64,000 nucleotides of DNA, from NCBI RefSeq assembly GCF_003555545.1, contig NZ_CP032157.1, forward strand, positions 6,204,546-6,268,545, given 5' to 3'. The translations under genes and the position numbers were made by a program. Numbering within the stretch: the stretch's first letter is position 1; every line of letters starts with the position of its first letter. Source of the stretch: Paraflavitalea soli (GTDB lineage: Bacteria > Bacteroidota > Bacteroidia > Chitinophagales > Chitinophagaceae). Positions 1-7,839 of this stretch are shown piece by piece. The notes beneath the pieces were generated by a model. It was not told the origin of the DNA. It saw only the letters and a program-made list of their open reading frames with translations, and did no database searches.

Positions 1-11
1 ATATATAAATC

Positions 12-158
12 ATGAAATCAATTATTAAACAGTTGTTCTTCGACAAAGAACTCGTTAGCAGCATCAAGAAAACAAAGACAAACAAAGCAGTCCTGTACAG
101 CGCCTTACTGGACGGCCGTATTACACTTTCTGAATATATGGCTGCTACAAAAGCCTAA
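12..158 (+). CDS. small uncharacterised protein (48 aa)
   Basis: An ATG-to-TAA frame of 48 codons begins 11 bases into the window. It encodes a lysine-rich N-terminal half (FFDKELVSSIKKTKTNK) and a short C-terminal half ending in a LSEYM-type helix. It has no signal peptide, membrane segment or recognisable domain. The only support is an intact frame with Bacteroidota-like composition and the same orientation as the next gene, so it may be a genuine small gene or chance. I do not recognise the family. Confidence 0.4.
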   Translation: MKSIIKQLFFDKELVSSIKKTKTNKAVLYSALLDGRITLSEYMAATKA

Positions 159-248
159 CCGGAAGCCTTGTTGCTTTAGGGCCATCTTGGAAATAGCCCA
201 TGAAAGCCGTATATTGGATTTATCGTAAACCCTTAAATAAACCAGTAT

Positions 249-1079
249 ATGTCTTTCTTAACCCGCTTATCCAACGGCTGGCAGATTTCCATGAACAGCT
301 TCAAGGTGCTGAAGGAAAATAAACAACTCATCATTTTTCCCCTTCTCTCCGGTATATCCATGATATTCGTCATGGGTTCTTTTTTTGCTGTCATGCTGGG
401 TATTTCCGGCTGGGATGTTGACAGAATAGAGGACCATAATGACTGGGTGTATATTGGCCTTACACTCCTCTACTACCTGGTAAACTATTTTGTGGTTGTA
501 TTCTTCAACGTGGCGCTTACACATTGTACACGATTGTATTTCCATGGCGAAGAAGTAACCATCAGTAAAGGAATAGAGTACAGCCTCAGCCGTATCGGGG
601 CCATCTTTTCCTGGGCCCTATTTGCGGCCACAGTAGGTACCCTTTTAAAATACCTGCAGGACAATGCCGGCTGGATCGGAAAAATTATCATTGGTATACT
701 CGGGATTGCCTGGAGCGTAACCACCTTCTTTGTAGTGCCCGTAATAGCTTATGAGAACCTGGGACCATTAGGCGCTTTCAAACGCTCTGCATCCCTCATG
801 AAAAACAAATGGGGCGAAAGTGCCGGAGCCACCTTCAGCTTTTCCATCATCCAGTTTTTAGCCATCATTATTATTTCCCTGCCCTTATTGGCATTAGGTG
901 CCGCCATACATATCTTAGTGGGTATTGCACTGGCATTATTAAGCGCGTTTTTGATAATGGCTGTGCTGAGTGCTGCACAAACCATCTTTATCAGTGCTAT
1001 TTACCACAACATCAATGGCGACCCCGTACAGCATTTCAATGACCAGTTTGTAGACAATCTCTTTGTACATAAATCGTAA
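249..1079 (+). CDS. DUF6159-type multi-pass membrane protein
   Basis: A 276-aa integral inner-membrane protein with about six hydrophobic helices: roughly residues 27-50, 65-90, 118-135, 142-165, 195-220 and 222-250. The N-terminal SFKVLKENKQLIIFPLLSG motif and the central GxFKRSxxLMKNKWGE motif resemble the DUF6159 family, whose function is unknown. The ATG gives a typical soluble N-terminal stretch before the first helix. The gene stands alone and is followed by a good intrinsic terminator. The family call is from memory of its motifs; membrane location is clear from the sequence. Confidence 0.75.
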   Translation: MSFLTRLSNGWQISMNSFKVLKENKQLIIFPLLSGISMIFVMGSFFAVMLGISGWDVDRIEDHNDWVYIGLTLLYYLVNYFVVVFFNVALTHCTRLYFHGEEVTISKGIEYSLSRIGAIFSWALFAATVGTLLKYLQDNAGWIGKIIIGILGIAWSVTTFFVVPVIAYENLGPLGAFKRSASLMKNKWGESAGATFSFSIIQFLAIIIISLPLLALGAAIHILVGIALALLSAFLIMAVLSAAQTIFISAIYHNINGDPVQHFNDQFVDNLFVHKS

Positions 1080-1100
1080 GACGTTTTATATACGACATCT

Positions 1101-1137
1101 AAGCCGGTCATCTATTGGCCGGCTTTATTTTTCTTAC
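1101..1137 (+). terminator. intrinsic terminator after the DUF6159 gene
   Basis: AAGCCGG (1101-1107) pairs with CCGGCTT (1119-1125). The stem can extend by three more pairs towards the loop, and TTTATTTTTCTT follows. It lies between convergent genes; the T-tract is on the plus side only. Confidence 0.8.
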
Positions 1138-1688
1138 TCCTTGAGGTGCCTCAGTCCGGCATCTACCGTGTCCAATGCCTTTTGATACAGGATCTTATTC
1201 CCTTTGTTCATTTTTGTCAGCAATGTCCGGCATTCCCGCAGGAATACCCGTGCAAAGTCAGTATCCTGCATGGCGATCTCAGCACTATTGTCGATGATAT
1301 CTGCATACTTGATCGTCTGTGCGTCTGCGCTGGTGCCCGACAGTCTTTCCACTTCCCTCGCTTTCCGCTTGCGCCTGTTCCAGTCTGGGTAATTTCGTTT
1401 GGTGTAAATATCTGTCAACTCTACTACCAGGTGCAATGTCCGCTGGGCGGTCGCATCATTCATCACCTCCAATAAAAATTCATTCAACGCCTCTTTGGAC
1501 ACTGGAGTATCCTCCAATACATCATGCAGCAATGCGGCAGCCAGCATCCCGGTATCATTCGTTTGCTCCCTGCAAAGCTCCATTACCCGTATAGGGTGAG
1601 CGATATACCGTTCGGGCGCAAACTTCCGCATTTGGTCTCCGTGGGCCCGGTCGGCAAAGTCCTGTATCTGCTGTAATACCTCTTTCAT
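1134..1688 (-). CDS. HD-domain phosphohydrolase, RelA/SpoT-hydrolase-like
   Basis: A 184-aa single-domain protein with the metal-binding HD pattern: an HPIRV His near residue 33, then LLHDVLEDTP with the HD pair about 25 residues later, and a distal Asp-containing helix (KYADIIDN). This order resembles stand-alone (p)ppGpp hydrolase-type HD proteins (SpoT HD domain, MESH1-like). The synthetase and TGS domains are absent, so synthesis is not expected. I chose the ATG at 1688 over the GTG at 1697 because it directly begins the conserved first helix. The substrate is not proven; other nucleotide phosphates are possible. Confidence 0.75.
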   Translation of the reverse strand: MKEVLQQIQDFADRAHGDQMRKFAPERYIAHPIRVMELCREQTNDTGMLAAALLHDVLEDTPVSKEALNEFLLEVMNDATAQRTLHLVVELTDIYTKRNYPDWNRRKRKAREVERLSGTSADAQTIKYADIIDNSAEIAMQDTDFARVFLRECRTLLTKMNKGNKILYQKALDTVDAGLRHLKE

Positions 1689-1788
1689 ATAAGACACAAA
1701 AATAGGCAGCGTTTGCCAGCGGTAAGCGCAGAAAATGACAGGGTTATAAAAGTGTATAACCCAAAGTAGATTTAATGGGCCATTTCCT

Positions 1789-1796
1789 TATTTTTG
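1789..1796 (+). promoter_or_regulatory. -7 promoter element TATTTTTG
   Basis: A perfect TAnnTTTG Bacteroidota -7 box 14 bases before the ATG at 1811. It lies downstream of the alternative ATG at 1775, which would leave that codon outside the transcript and so supports the shorter start. Confidence 0.65.
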
Positions 1797-1810
1797 CCCA
1801 AAATCGACTT

Positions 1811-2158
1811 ATGGATATCAGCGGAAAGATCTTTCAGATGCTGCCCCTGCAAACAGGACAGGGCAAAAACGGTCAGTGGAAAAAACAAGAGTTCATCCTG
1901 GAAACAGCCGACACCTACCCCAAGAAGGTGTGCATTGCTGTATGGGGCGATAAAATCGATATGAGTGGCGTTACTCCTGGCGCACAGGTTACCGTGTCCT
2001 TCGATGTAGAAAGCCGCGAGTACAATGGCCGCTGGTACACAGATGTAAAGGCCTGGAAGATTGTTGCAGGTAACAGAGCCGGTGGTGCTGCTGCATCAGA
2101 GCCAGCTCCGACTTTCCAAAACACCCCCGGTGGTGCAGATGATGACCTGCCTTTCTAA
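1811..2158 (+). CDS. DUF3127 OB-fold-like protein with SSB-type acidic tail
   Basis: A 115-aa protein. Residues 1-85 form a small all-beta domain (MDISGKIFQMLPLQTG..., WGDKIDMSG, FDVESREYNGRWYTDVKAWKI) of the DUF3127 type, which is OB-fold-like. A Gly/Ala/Pro linker follows and the protein ends in DDDLPF. This terminus matches the acidic tip by which single-stranded DNA-binding proteins recruit repair and replication partners. DNA binding is an inference from that resemblance. The start is set by the promoter at 1789-1796. The gene stands alone, closed by a terminator. Confidence 0.8.
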   Translation: MDISGKIFQMLPLQTGQGKNGQWKKQEFILETADTYPKKVCIAVWGDKIDMSGVTPGAQVTVSFDVESREYNGRWYTDVKAWKIVAGNRAGGAAASEPAPTFQNTPGGADDDLPF

Positions 2159-2190
2159 GCATTGACTCTTTCTGTAGAAAATGATATGTG

Positions 2191-2233
2191 CCGGCTGTAA
2201 CAGTAATATGTTATAGCCGGTATTTTTATTTTA
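2191..2233 (+). terminator. intrinsic terminator after the DUF3127 gene
   Basis: CCGGCTGTAACA (2191-2202) pairs over 12 bp, with one wobble, with TGTTATAGCCGG (2209-2220), followed by TATTTTTATTTTA. A strong plus-strand terminator 30 bases past the stop. Confidence 0.85.
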
Positions 2234-2246
2234 GATTCGCTCCATC

Positions 2247-2723
2247 ATGAAAGCAGCCACTGTACACGAACTCAAGGACGAACTACAGCAACTACCAGCC
2301 AAACAACTGGTGGAGCTTTGTCTGCGCCTCTCCAAATTCAAAAAAGAGAACAAGGAACTCCTTACCTACCTGCTGTTTGAAGCCCACGACCTGCCCGCCT
2401 ATATCACCAATGTGAAGTTGCAAATGGACGAGGCTTTTGAAGCCCTCAATACTTCCCAGATCTTCCTGGCCAAAAAGACCATTCGCAAAGCCTTGCGCAT
2501 CGCCAATAAGCACATCCGGTTTACCGGCAGCAAACTGGCCGAAGTGGAGTTGCTCATCCACTTTTGTACCCTCCTGAAAGAATGTGGTATTAACCTGGCC
2601 AAAAGTACCGTGATGACAAACCTCTACCAGGGCCAGCTCAAAAAAGTTCATGCCGCCCTGAAAGGCCTGCATGAGGATGAGCAATATGATTACAAGAGAA
2701 TGGTAGAGAAGTTAAAAGTATAA
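2247..2723 (+). CDS. uncharacterised helical cytosolic protein
   Basis: A 158-aa protein predicted to be entirely alpha-helical and rich in Lys, Leu and Glu, with no signal peptide or membrane segment. It starts with KAATVHELKDELQQLPAKQLVELCLRLSKFKKENKELLTYLLFEAHD, cut here into helix-like segments by Pro and Asp. The middle part (KKTIRKALRIANKHIRFTG) is strongly basic and could contact nucleic acid or a partner. I do not recognise a named domain. The ATG lies 14 bases after the T-tract of the preceding terminator, so it must have its own promoter or depend on read-through. Confidence 0.7.
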   Translation: MKAATVHELKDELQQLPAKQLVELCLRLSKFKKENKELLTYLLFEAHDLPAYITNVKLQMDEAFEALNTSQIFLAKKTIRKALRIANKHIRFTGSKLAEVELLIHFCTLLKECGINLAKSTVMTNLYQGQLKKVHAALKGLHEDEQYDYKRMVEKLKV

Positions 2724-3156
2724 GGCAGCGCACTACCAGCGTACAGGTTCTAACCTATAGCAAAAATTATTAATGGCAGTAAACAAAAGAGGGACAGCGT
2801 TTCCTGAACGCCGTCCCCTATATCGCCGCTTTCCTATAGCCTTGGCTTTATGCGCCAAAGATAATGGTTACAACAATATGGGGTTAGTGTTAATGATACA
2901 CTTCTATTAATTTTTCCAATCTTTTTAACCAGCAGCTACTACGCAATCTAACTGCGCACTTACATAGGACGCTATTTGTAGATCCTCCAATAAATTTAAA
3001 GTAATAGGCTTATAGCCAATAAGATAATAAGGAGTTTAAAAAATATTCTATGCTGCGTAGGTGGGCTGCGTTCATGTGCATGCACTTTTGTGTTATCGCA
3101 ACAGGTCGGGAATAATGTTATTCCAAACCTTATCATCATTTAAAGGAAATAATAAT
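2724..3156. other. 433-bp intergenic region, AT-rich
   Basis: No convincing protein-coding frame. It holds the hairpin and the possible minus-strand small RNA listed separately (2780-2850). The remainder (about 2870-3150) is AT-rich with no clear repeat. The only visible site before the next gene is a weak ribosome-binding AAAGGA at 3143-3148. Confidence 0.6.
2780..2850 (-). ncRNA. possible small RNA on the minus strand
   Basis: Read on the minus strand, a perfect -7 box TATCTTTG (2863 to 2856) is followed about 65 bases later by a strong hairpin. GGGACGGCGTT-type arms lie at 2817-2807 and 2801-2791, with one internal mismatch, and a CTCTTTTGTTT tract follows. Promoter plus intrinsic terminator around a non-coding stretch suggests a roughly 65-70-nt transcript. 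There is no good -33 TTTG, and the hairpin could simply be a bidirectional terminator for the upstream gene. I do not recognise the RNA. Confidence 0.3.
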
Positions 3157-3918
3157 ATGCAAGCAACTATAATAAACAAACTGCAGGCAATAGAAAATGA
3201 CCACAACATAAAATTGTTGTTTGCTTGTGAATCTGGCAGCCGCGGCTGGCAGTTTCCTTCTCCGGACAGTGACTACGATGTGCGCTTTATCTACGTGCGG
3301 CCTTACAATTATTACCTTTCTGTTCAAAACAGGAAGTATGATTGTAACTTTCCCATCAATGATGAATTGGACATCTACGGGTGGGATATCCGCAAAGTAT
3401 TGCAATTGATAGGTAAGTCAAACACTACTCCTTTCGAATGGTTGCAGTCTCCCATAATGTATAAGCAACAACCAGGGTTTAGGGATCAGTTGTGGGCCTT
3501 GTGCCAACACTTTTTTAGCAGGCGTTCCAATATTCACCATTACCTGGGCATCGCCAATGGCGCCCTTGAAAGTATGGGCCCGGGCAATGAGATTGGGATA
3601 AAAAAGCTCTTCTATGTATTGCGGCCTATGTTGGCGGCCAAATGGTGCCTGGAAAAGAATACCATCGCCCCCATGACCATCGGCCCGCTAATGGAACTAC
3701 TGCCATCCGATTTGCAGAAAGAAGTGAGCGACCTGATCTTGCTCAAGGCAGGTAGTGGGGAAAGCTTTGTGATCAGGATAAGCGATAGGCTCAGGTCTTA
3801 TATAACCCAGCAAATGTTTGGTATAGACCTTCATTCCAAAGAAATGGAAAAGGATCATTTCAAGGCCGGCAGGTTGGATGACTTTTTCATAAAAACCATC
3901 GAAGAAAATGACTATTAA
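3157..3918 (+). CDS. RlaP-type nucleotidyltransferase (DNA polymerase beta superfamily), copy 1
   Basis: A 253-aa protein with the nucleotidyltransferase signature early on: a G-S motif (CESGSRGW, near residue 23) followed by the metal-binding Asp pair SPDSDYDVRFIY. This matches the PF10127/RlaP family of predicted nucleotidyltransferases, first noted beside phage RNA ligases. Helical C-terminal two thirds. The ATG at 3157 is preferred because AAAGGA lies 8 bases upstream and the more distal start adds a non-conserved extension. It overlaps the next gene, a second RlaP-type protein, by 11 bp, so the two are co-translated. Substrate unknown; RNA or protein nucleotidylation are both possible. 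Confidence 0.8.
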   Translation: MQATIINKLQAIENDHNIKLLFACESGSRGWQFPSPDSDYDVRFIYVRPYNYYLSVQNRKYDCNFPINDELDIYGWDIRKVLQLIGKSNTTPFEWLQSPIMYKQQPGFRDQLWALCQHFFSRRSNIHHYLGIANGALESMGPGNEIGIKKLFYVLRPMLAAKWCLEKNTIAPMTIGPLMELLPSDLQKEVSDLILLKAGSGESFVIRISDRLRSYITQQMFGIDLHSKEMEKDHFKAGRLDDFFIKTIEENDY

Positions 3919-4966
3919 GGATATCAAAGATAGCGGCCTGTTGCTGCTGGAGTGTATCAGTGGCAGCAAGGCCTATGGGCTGGATACCCCCAAGTCGGAT
4001 ACAGACATTAAAGGCGTTTACTACCTGTCTAAGGAGCAGTTTTATGGCCTGGAGTACATTCCTCAGGTAAGCAACGAAACCAATGATGAAGTGTATTACG
4101 AGCTGGGACGTTTTGTCGAATTGCTTTTGCGCAACAATCCAAACATATTGGAATTGCTGGCTTCCCCTGCCCAATGTGTTTTGTACCGGCATGCCGTAAT
4201 GGATCAGCTAAGCCCAGACATGTTTTTGTCCCGGCTTTGTAAAGATACTTTCGCTGGCTATGCCCTCACCCAGGTACGCAAGGCCAGGGGGTATAAAAAG
4301 AAGTTTGTCAATCCCGTAGAGGAACAAAGGAAGTCTGTATTGGATTTTTGTTTTATACCCCAGGGAGCCGTTTCCCAGCCATTGAAGCAATGGTTGCAGC
4401 AACACAATTATGCGCAGGAGTATTGTGGTCTTAGTGCCATAGCCCATACAAAGGGATTGTATGCACTCTTTTATAATGCGGGTGGATCTCTGCATTACAA
4501 GGGTGTAATAGGTAGTGAGCTGGCCAATGAAGTGTCCTTGTCTTCCATTCCCAAAGGTGAAAAAGAACTGGCCTACCTTTTTTTCAACAGCGAGGGCTAT
4601 TCTGCTTATTGCAGGGAGTACCGGGAGTATTGGGATTGGATGCACAAGCGCAATGAGGGCCGTTACCTGGGCAATGTACACCATGGCAAGGGGTATGATG
4701 CCAAGAACATGATGCATACCATTCGTTTGTTGCAGGTAGCACAGGAAATATTGAACGAAGGCAGGCTGCAGGTGATGCGGCCCAACAGGGAAGAATTGTT
4801 GGCCATCAAAGCAGGCAACTACCAGTATGAGGAACTCCTGACCTTGGCTAATACCCTCATGCAACAGATAGAAAGTGCTGCCCTAACAAGCGCCCTGCCT
4901 GCTGAGCCCGATCGGGAGAAAATAGAAAAAGTGCTCATAGCAATTCGACATGAACTGTACGGATAG
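3908..4966 (+). CDS. RlaP-type nucleotidyltransferase, copy 2
   Basis: A 352-aa protein. Residues 8-40 carry LLECISGSKAYGLDTPKSDTDIKG in pieces: the GSxAYG loop and the SDTDIKG Asp pair of the nucleotidyltransferase fold, as in PF10127. It is about 100 residues longer than copy 1, with extra helices including a basic RKARGYKKK segment near residue 130 and an HHGKGYDAKNMMHTIRL segment near 260 typical of this family. It starts inside the end of copy 1 (11-bp overlap), so the two probably act together. No ligase or phage gene is adjacent. Catalytic residues look intact; the target is unknown. Confidence 0.8.
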   Translation: MTIKDIKDSGLLLLECISGSKAYGLDTPKSDTDIKGVYYLSKEQFYGLEYIPQVSNETNDEVYYELGRFVELLLRNNPNILELLASPAQCVLYRHAVMDQLSPDMFLSRLCKDTFAGYALTQVRKARGYKKKFVNPVEEQRKSVLDFCFIPQGAVSQPLKQWLQQHNYAQEYCGLSAIAHTKGLYALFYNAGGSLHYKGVIGSELANEVSLSSIPKGEKELAYLFFNSEGYSAYCREYREYWDWMHKRNEGRYLGNVHHGKGYDAKNMMHTIRLLQVAQEILNEGRLQVMRPNREELLAIKAGNYQYEELLTLANTLMQQIESAALTSALPAEPDREKIEKVLIAIRHELYG

Positions 4967-5063
4967 CAGGGTTTTGCATCAGGCATTATCCTGCTATTCC
5001 CTTTTTACCTGGAAAGTGCCTGCATATCGGGTGGCGGATGGCAAATTAACGAGTCGCGGCCTG

Positions 5064-5696
5064 TCAACTATTGATTGCCCCCAGGTATACACTATGCGAT
5101 TGCATGCTTCTATCGGCCGCTGTAAAAGCCAGGTACAGGTGCCAGGTCCTTCCTTTTGTTATAGGGATATTCAATACATCAGTGCCGGTACTTCTAAACT
5201 GCCCGGTAGTAATATAATAAGCAACTGTATGGTCAATATCATAGGCCAGCAGCATTACCTGGTCATAAGAACTGCCTCCTTCCACGGGGGCCGTATCCCA
5301 GGTAAACAATAACACGCCGGGTGCTGTTTTCTCCACCGCTATACCATCAGATAAAGGCAGATCACCATGGCTTAGTTTCACCAAAGCCGGATTGATTGTA
5401 ATAGCCGGGGCCACCCCTTCAAAAGCATGCAATAGCAACCAGGATTTAGCGGCCACAAAACCTTCCGATGTAGCGCTATAGCCTTTGAAACCTTCACGTA
5501 CAAAGGGCAACAAAGGTTTTAGCCAGAATTGCGCCATGGCAAATTTGCCACGGTTGGCTTTCTCTTTCTTGCTCACGTTGGTAGTGCGCTCTTTATAAGG
5601 CCCTTTTACGTAAGGAATTCCTTTCCAGTTTGACCCAATTACAGCACCTACTTTCCCCTGTATGGGGCCATTAATGCCATTAATAAGTCGTCCCAT
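5064..5696 (-). CDS. DUF6266 family protein
   Basis: A 210-aa protein beginning MGRLINGINGPIQGKVGAVIGSNWKGIPYVKG, here read as two Gly-rich segments. These are the hallmark of DUF6266, a Bacteroidota family of unknown function. It has no signal peptide or membrane helix. The N-terminal part is basic (KERTTNVSKKEKANRGK) and the C-terminal 110 residues look like a beta-sandwich (fibronectin-like strands ending YLYLAFTAADRSMQSHSVYLG). It is convergent with the nucleotidyltransferase pair and stands alone. The Gly-Lys-Val-Gly N-terminus resembles structural phage-tail or pseudopilus-like assemblies, but this is speculation. Confidence 0.75.
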   Translation of the reverse strand: MGRLINGINGPIQGKVGAVIGSNWKGIPYVKGPYKERTTNVSKKEKANRGKFAMAQFWLKPLLPFVREGFKGYSATSEGFVAAKSWLLLHAFEGVAPAITINPALVKLSHGDLPLSDGIAVEKTAPGVLLFTWDTAPVEGGSSYDQVMLLAYDIDHTVAYYITTGQFRSTGTDVLNIPITKGRTWHLYLAFTAADRSMQSHSVYLGAINS

Positions 5697-5766
5697 AGTG
5701 TGTATTTTTATAATAAATATACATACTATATTATATATAAAAAAGAATTAAAGACTGTTCAAATAG

Positions 5767-5832
5767 GGGCATTATCCGAGTTTGGTCCGAGTTTGGTCCC
5801 TGTTTGGTCCGGGTTTAGTCCCTGTTTTATTG
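5767..5832. repeat. degenerate 11-bp tandem repeat array (6 units)
   Basis: Exactly phased 11-bp units: GGGCATTATCC, GAGTTTGGTCC (twice), CTGTTTGGTCC, GGGTTTAGTCC, CTGTTTTATTG. The core is nnGTTTGGTCC. The array sits in the 345-bp gap (5697-6041) between the DUF6266 gene and the HNH gene. Outside the array the gap is AT-rich at its left end with nothing else recognisable. A second 11-bp array of different core occurs at 26558-26700. Confidence 0.85.
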
Positions 5833-6041
5833 GGTATAGAAGCGGGAGTAATAAAACCCTGAATTGACCTGAGTACAACGGGCCTGCAGAGCAGGGTTAC
5901 TGGCAATTTTTGAACGTGACTTAAAAGCAAATGCACGCACAAGCGGAATGGTTAATTTGTGGCCTAAAAGACACCACTTTATCCCTTTAACTTGTTTATT
6001 TTTATTGCAACCTAAACGATTTGAATAACTGCTAATTCAAT

Positions 6042-6818
6042 ATGAAAGAACCGATACGACTATGGACAAGGGATGAGTTGATTCTTGCACTCAATCTTTA
6101 CCTAAAGCTCCCTTTTGGTAAAATGGATTCCCATACACCAGAAGTCATGCACTTGGCAAGCCTTATAGGCCGCACAGCCAATGCCATAGCGATGCGTTTG
6201 GTAAACTTTGCCAGTGTTGATCCCTTCCATCAACAGCGAGGAATAAAAGGGTTGGATGGTGGAATAAAGCAAGTACAGCCCATTTGGGATGAATTTATCG
6301 ATAATAAGGCAGAGCTCCTTTTTGAAAGTGAACGAATATTGGCTGAAAAAGAACAAATAGCCATAGAAAGTAAATATGCTGAAGCATTGCAGGGTACCGA
6401 ATACCTCAAAGGCGAAGACAAAAGGCGAGAGGTTAAAACAAGAGTAAACCAAAATGTATTTCGCCAAATTGTGATGGTCAACTATGCTAGTAAATGTGCC
6501 ATTACTGGTATTGATATACCAGATCTATTGGTTGCCAGTCACATTGTTCCTTGGTCTAAAAATGAGCAAGAGCGATTGAATCCTGAAAACGGTATTTGCC
6601 TCTCCCCTTTATATGACCGGGCTTACGATAAAGGTTATATTGCCATCAATGAGCATTTTGAAATTATAATATCTACTGCGATAAAAGAAAAGCACTCGTT
6701 AGAATACCATGCAAAACACTTTGCAATATTGACTGGAACCAGGATCAATTTACCTCAGAAATATCATCCTAAAAAGGAATTCTTACAGTATCATATGGAT
6801 ACTATATTTCGTGGGTGA
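6042..6818 (+). CDS. HNH endonuclease of a restriction-modification-like cluster
   Basis: A 258-aa protein. The C-terminal third carries an HNH_2-type nuclease: CAITG (residues 152-156), ASHIVPWS with the catalytic His at 167, then LNPENGICLSPLYDRAYDKG (residues 179-198) giving the N and distal metal residues. The N-terminal 60 residues (RDELILALNLYLKLPFGKM..., SLIGRTANAIAMRLVNF) form a DNA-recognition-like helical domain often seen in such restriction enzymes. A helical linker joins the two. It lies 27 bp upstream of the C5-methyltransferase reading frame on the same strand, which fits a type II-like endonuclease/methylase pair. Recognition sequence unknown. Confidence 0.85.
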   Translation: MKEPIRLWTRDELILALNLYLKLPFGKMDSHTPEVMHLASLIGRTANAIAMRLVNFASVDPFHQQRGIKGLDGGIKQVQPIWDEFIDNKAELLFESERILAEKEQIAIESKYAEALQGTEYLKGEDKRREVKTRVNQNVFRQIVMVNYASKCAITGIDIPDLLVASHIVPWSKNEQERLNPENGICLSPLYDRAYDKGYIAINEHFEIIISTAIKEKHSLEYHAKHFAILTGTRINLPQKYHPKKEFLQYHMDTIFRG

Positions 6819-6845
6819 TTGGCAAAAACAAATAACGATTGCTAT

Positions 6846-7732
6846 ATGTACGTCCCAACAGCTAAAGGATATTTCTCCGGTTGCGGAGGTATGGAAATTG
6901 GTATCATGCAAGCAAGGGTAAGGGTGATCCAATCCTCGACCTTGATGTGGAGGCTACCCATTGTATGAAGCTTAATCCGCATTACTTTTCCCATGCCGTG
7001 CTTACGGCAGATATAAAAGACAAAACTGTATTGGAGCAGCCACCTACCGACATCATTGTTGGTACATATCCTTGTACCAAATATTCTACTATTGCTGATA
7101 TTCATGGCACCCGTACCGGGGATGATCTTTTCTTGCATTTCTTCCGCCATATTGCTATTGAAAAACCAGAAATGTATGTGGTAGAAAACGTACCCGGTAT
7201 GAAGAAGTTTAAGGTAGTAATGGAAGCTATGACCAAACTTCCAGACTATTATGTTCAGGTATTTTGTCCAGTGGATGCTGCCAATTGGTTGCCACAAAGA
7301 AGGAAAAGGCTTATTCTATTTGGTACAAAGAAGCCCTTTCCCATAAGTGCACCTAATGTCATCAACAACAAGCCATGGTTAAAAGATATTTTGGAAAAGA
7401 ACCCTGAAATAGAAATGCCGGAATATGTAATTAGCCGGATCAAAGGAAGGTACAGGGATAAACCAATAATTGTAGACCCAGAGCAGCCGGGTGCAATAGC
7501 GCCCACTTGCGTGGCTCATTATGCCAAGGATTTAGGCACGCGGCTGGTGAAAGATCGCAAGGCTCAATATGGGCTGCGTCCCTTTTCGATCCGGGAATAT
7601 GCCCGATTACAAGGATTTCCGGATGACTTTCATTTTGAAAACAAACGTAGCTCTTATAAGCTCATCGGTAATGCAGTGCCCGTACAAATGGGGAAATGGG
7701 TAGGAGATATTGTAATGTCATATTTCAATTGA
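6846..7732 (+). pseudogene. DNA C5-cytosine methyltransferase, frameshifted near the N-terminus
   Basis: Motifs of a C5-methyltransferase occur in order but in two frames. From ATG 6846 the first frame gives the SAM-binding motif I (GYFSGCGGMEIGIMQA) and stops at 6968. From about 6935 the neighbouring frame continues with LDLDVEATHC, the catalytic TYPCTKYS (motif IV), ENVPG (VI), QRRKR (VIII) and GNAVP (X), ending at 7732. One missing base near 6933-6937, within ATCCTC where a CCC run would restore the frame, explains the break. A TTG at 6881 could start the second frame but would lose motif I. It is either a true inactivating mutation, phase variation or a sequencing error. Joined, it would be about 295 aa, compact but complete. 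Confidence 0.8.
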
Positions 7733-7839
7733 TCAAGGATACCCCTTAAAGTTTACATATTGATCATTGATCCTTGGTGTGCTTCTTCGCTTCAATGATC
7801 CTTCCTTAATCCGTCTTCGCACTTCAGTGCAAGTTTTAC

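Noticed and set aside
6900-6945. Programmed frameshift in the methyltransferase
   Set aside because: No slippery heptamer or downstream structure is visible at the junction; a simple 1-bp loss explains it better.
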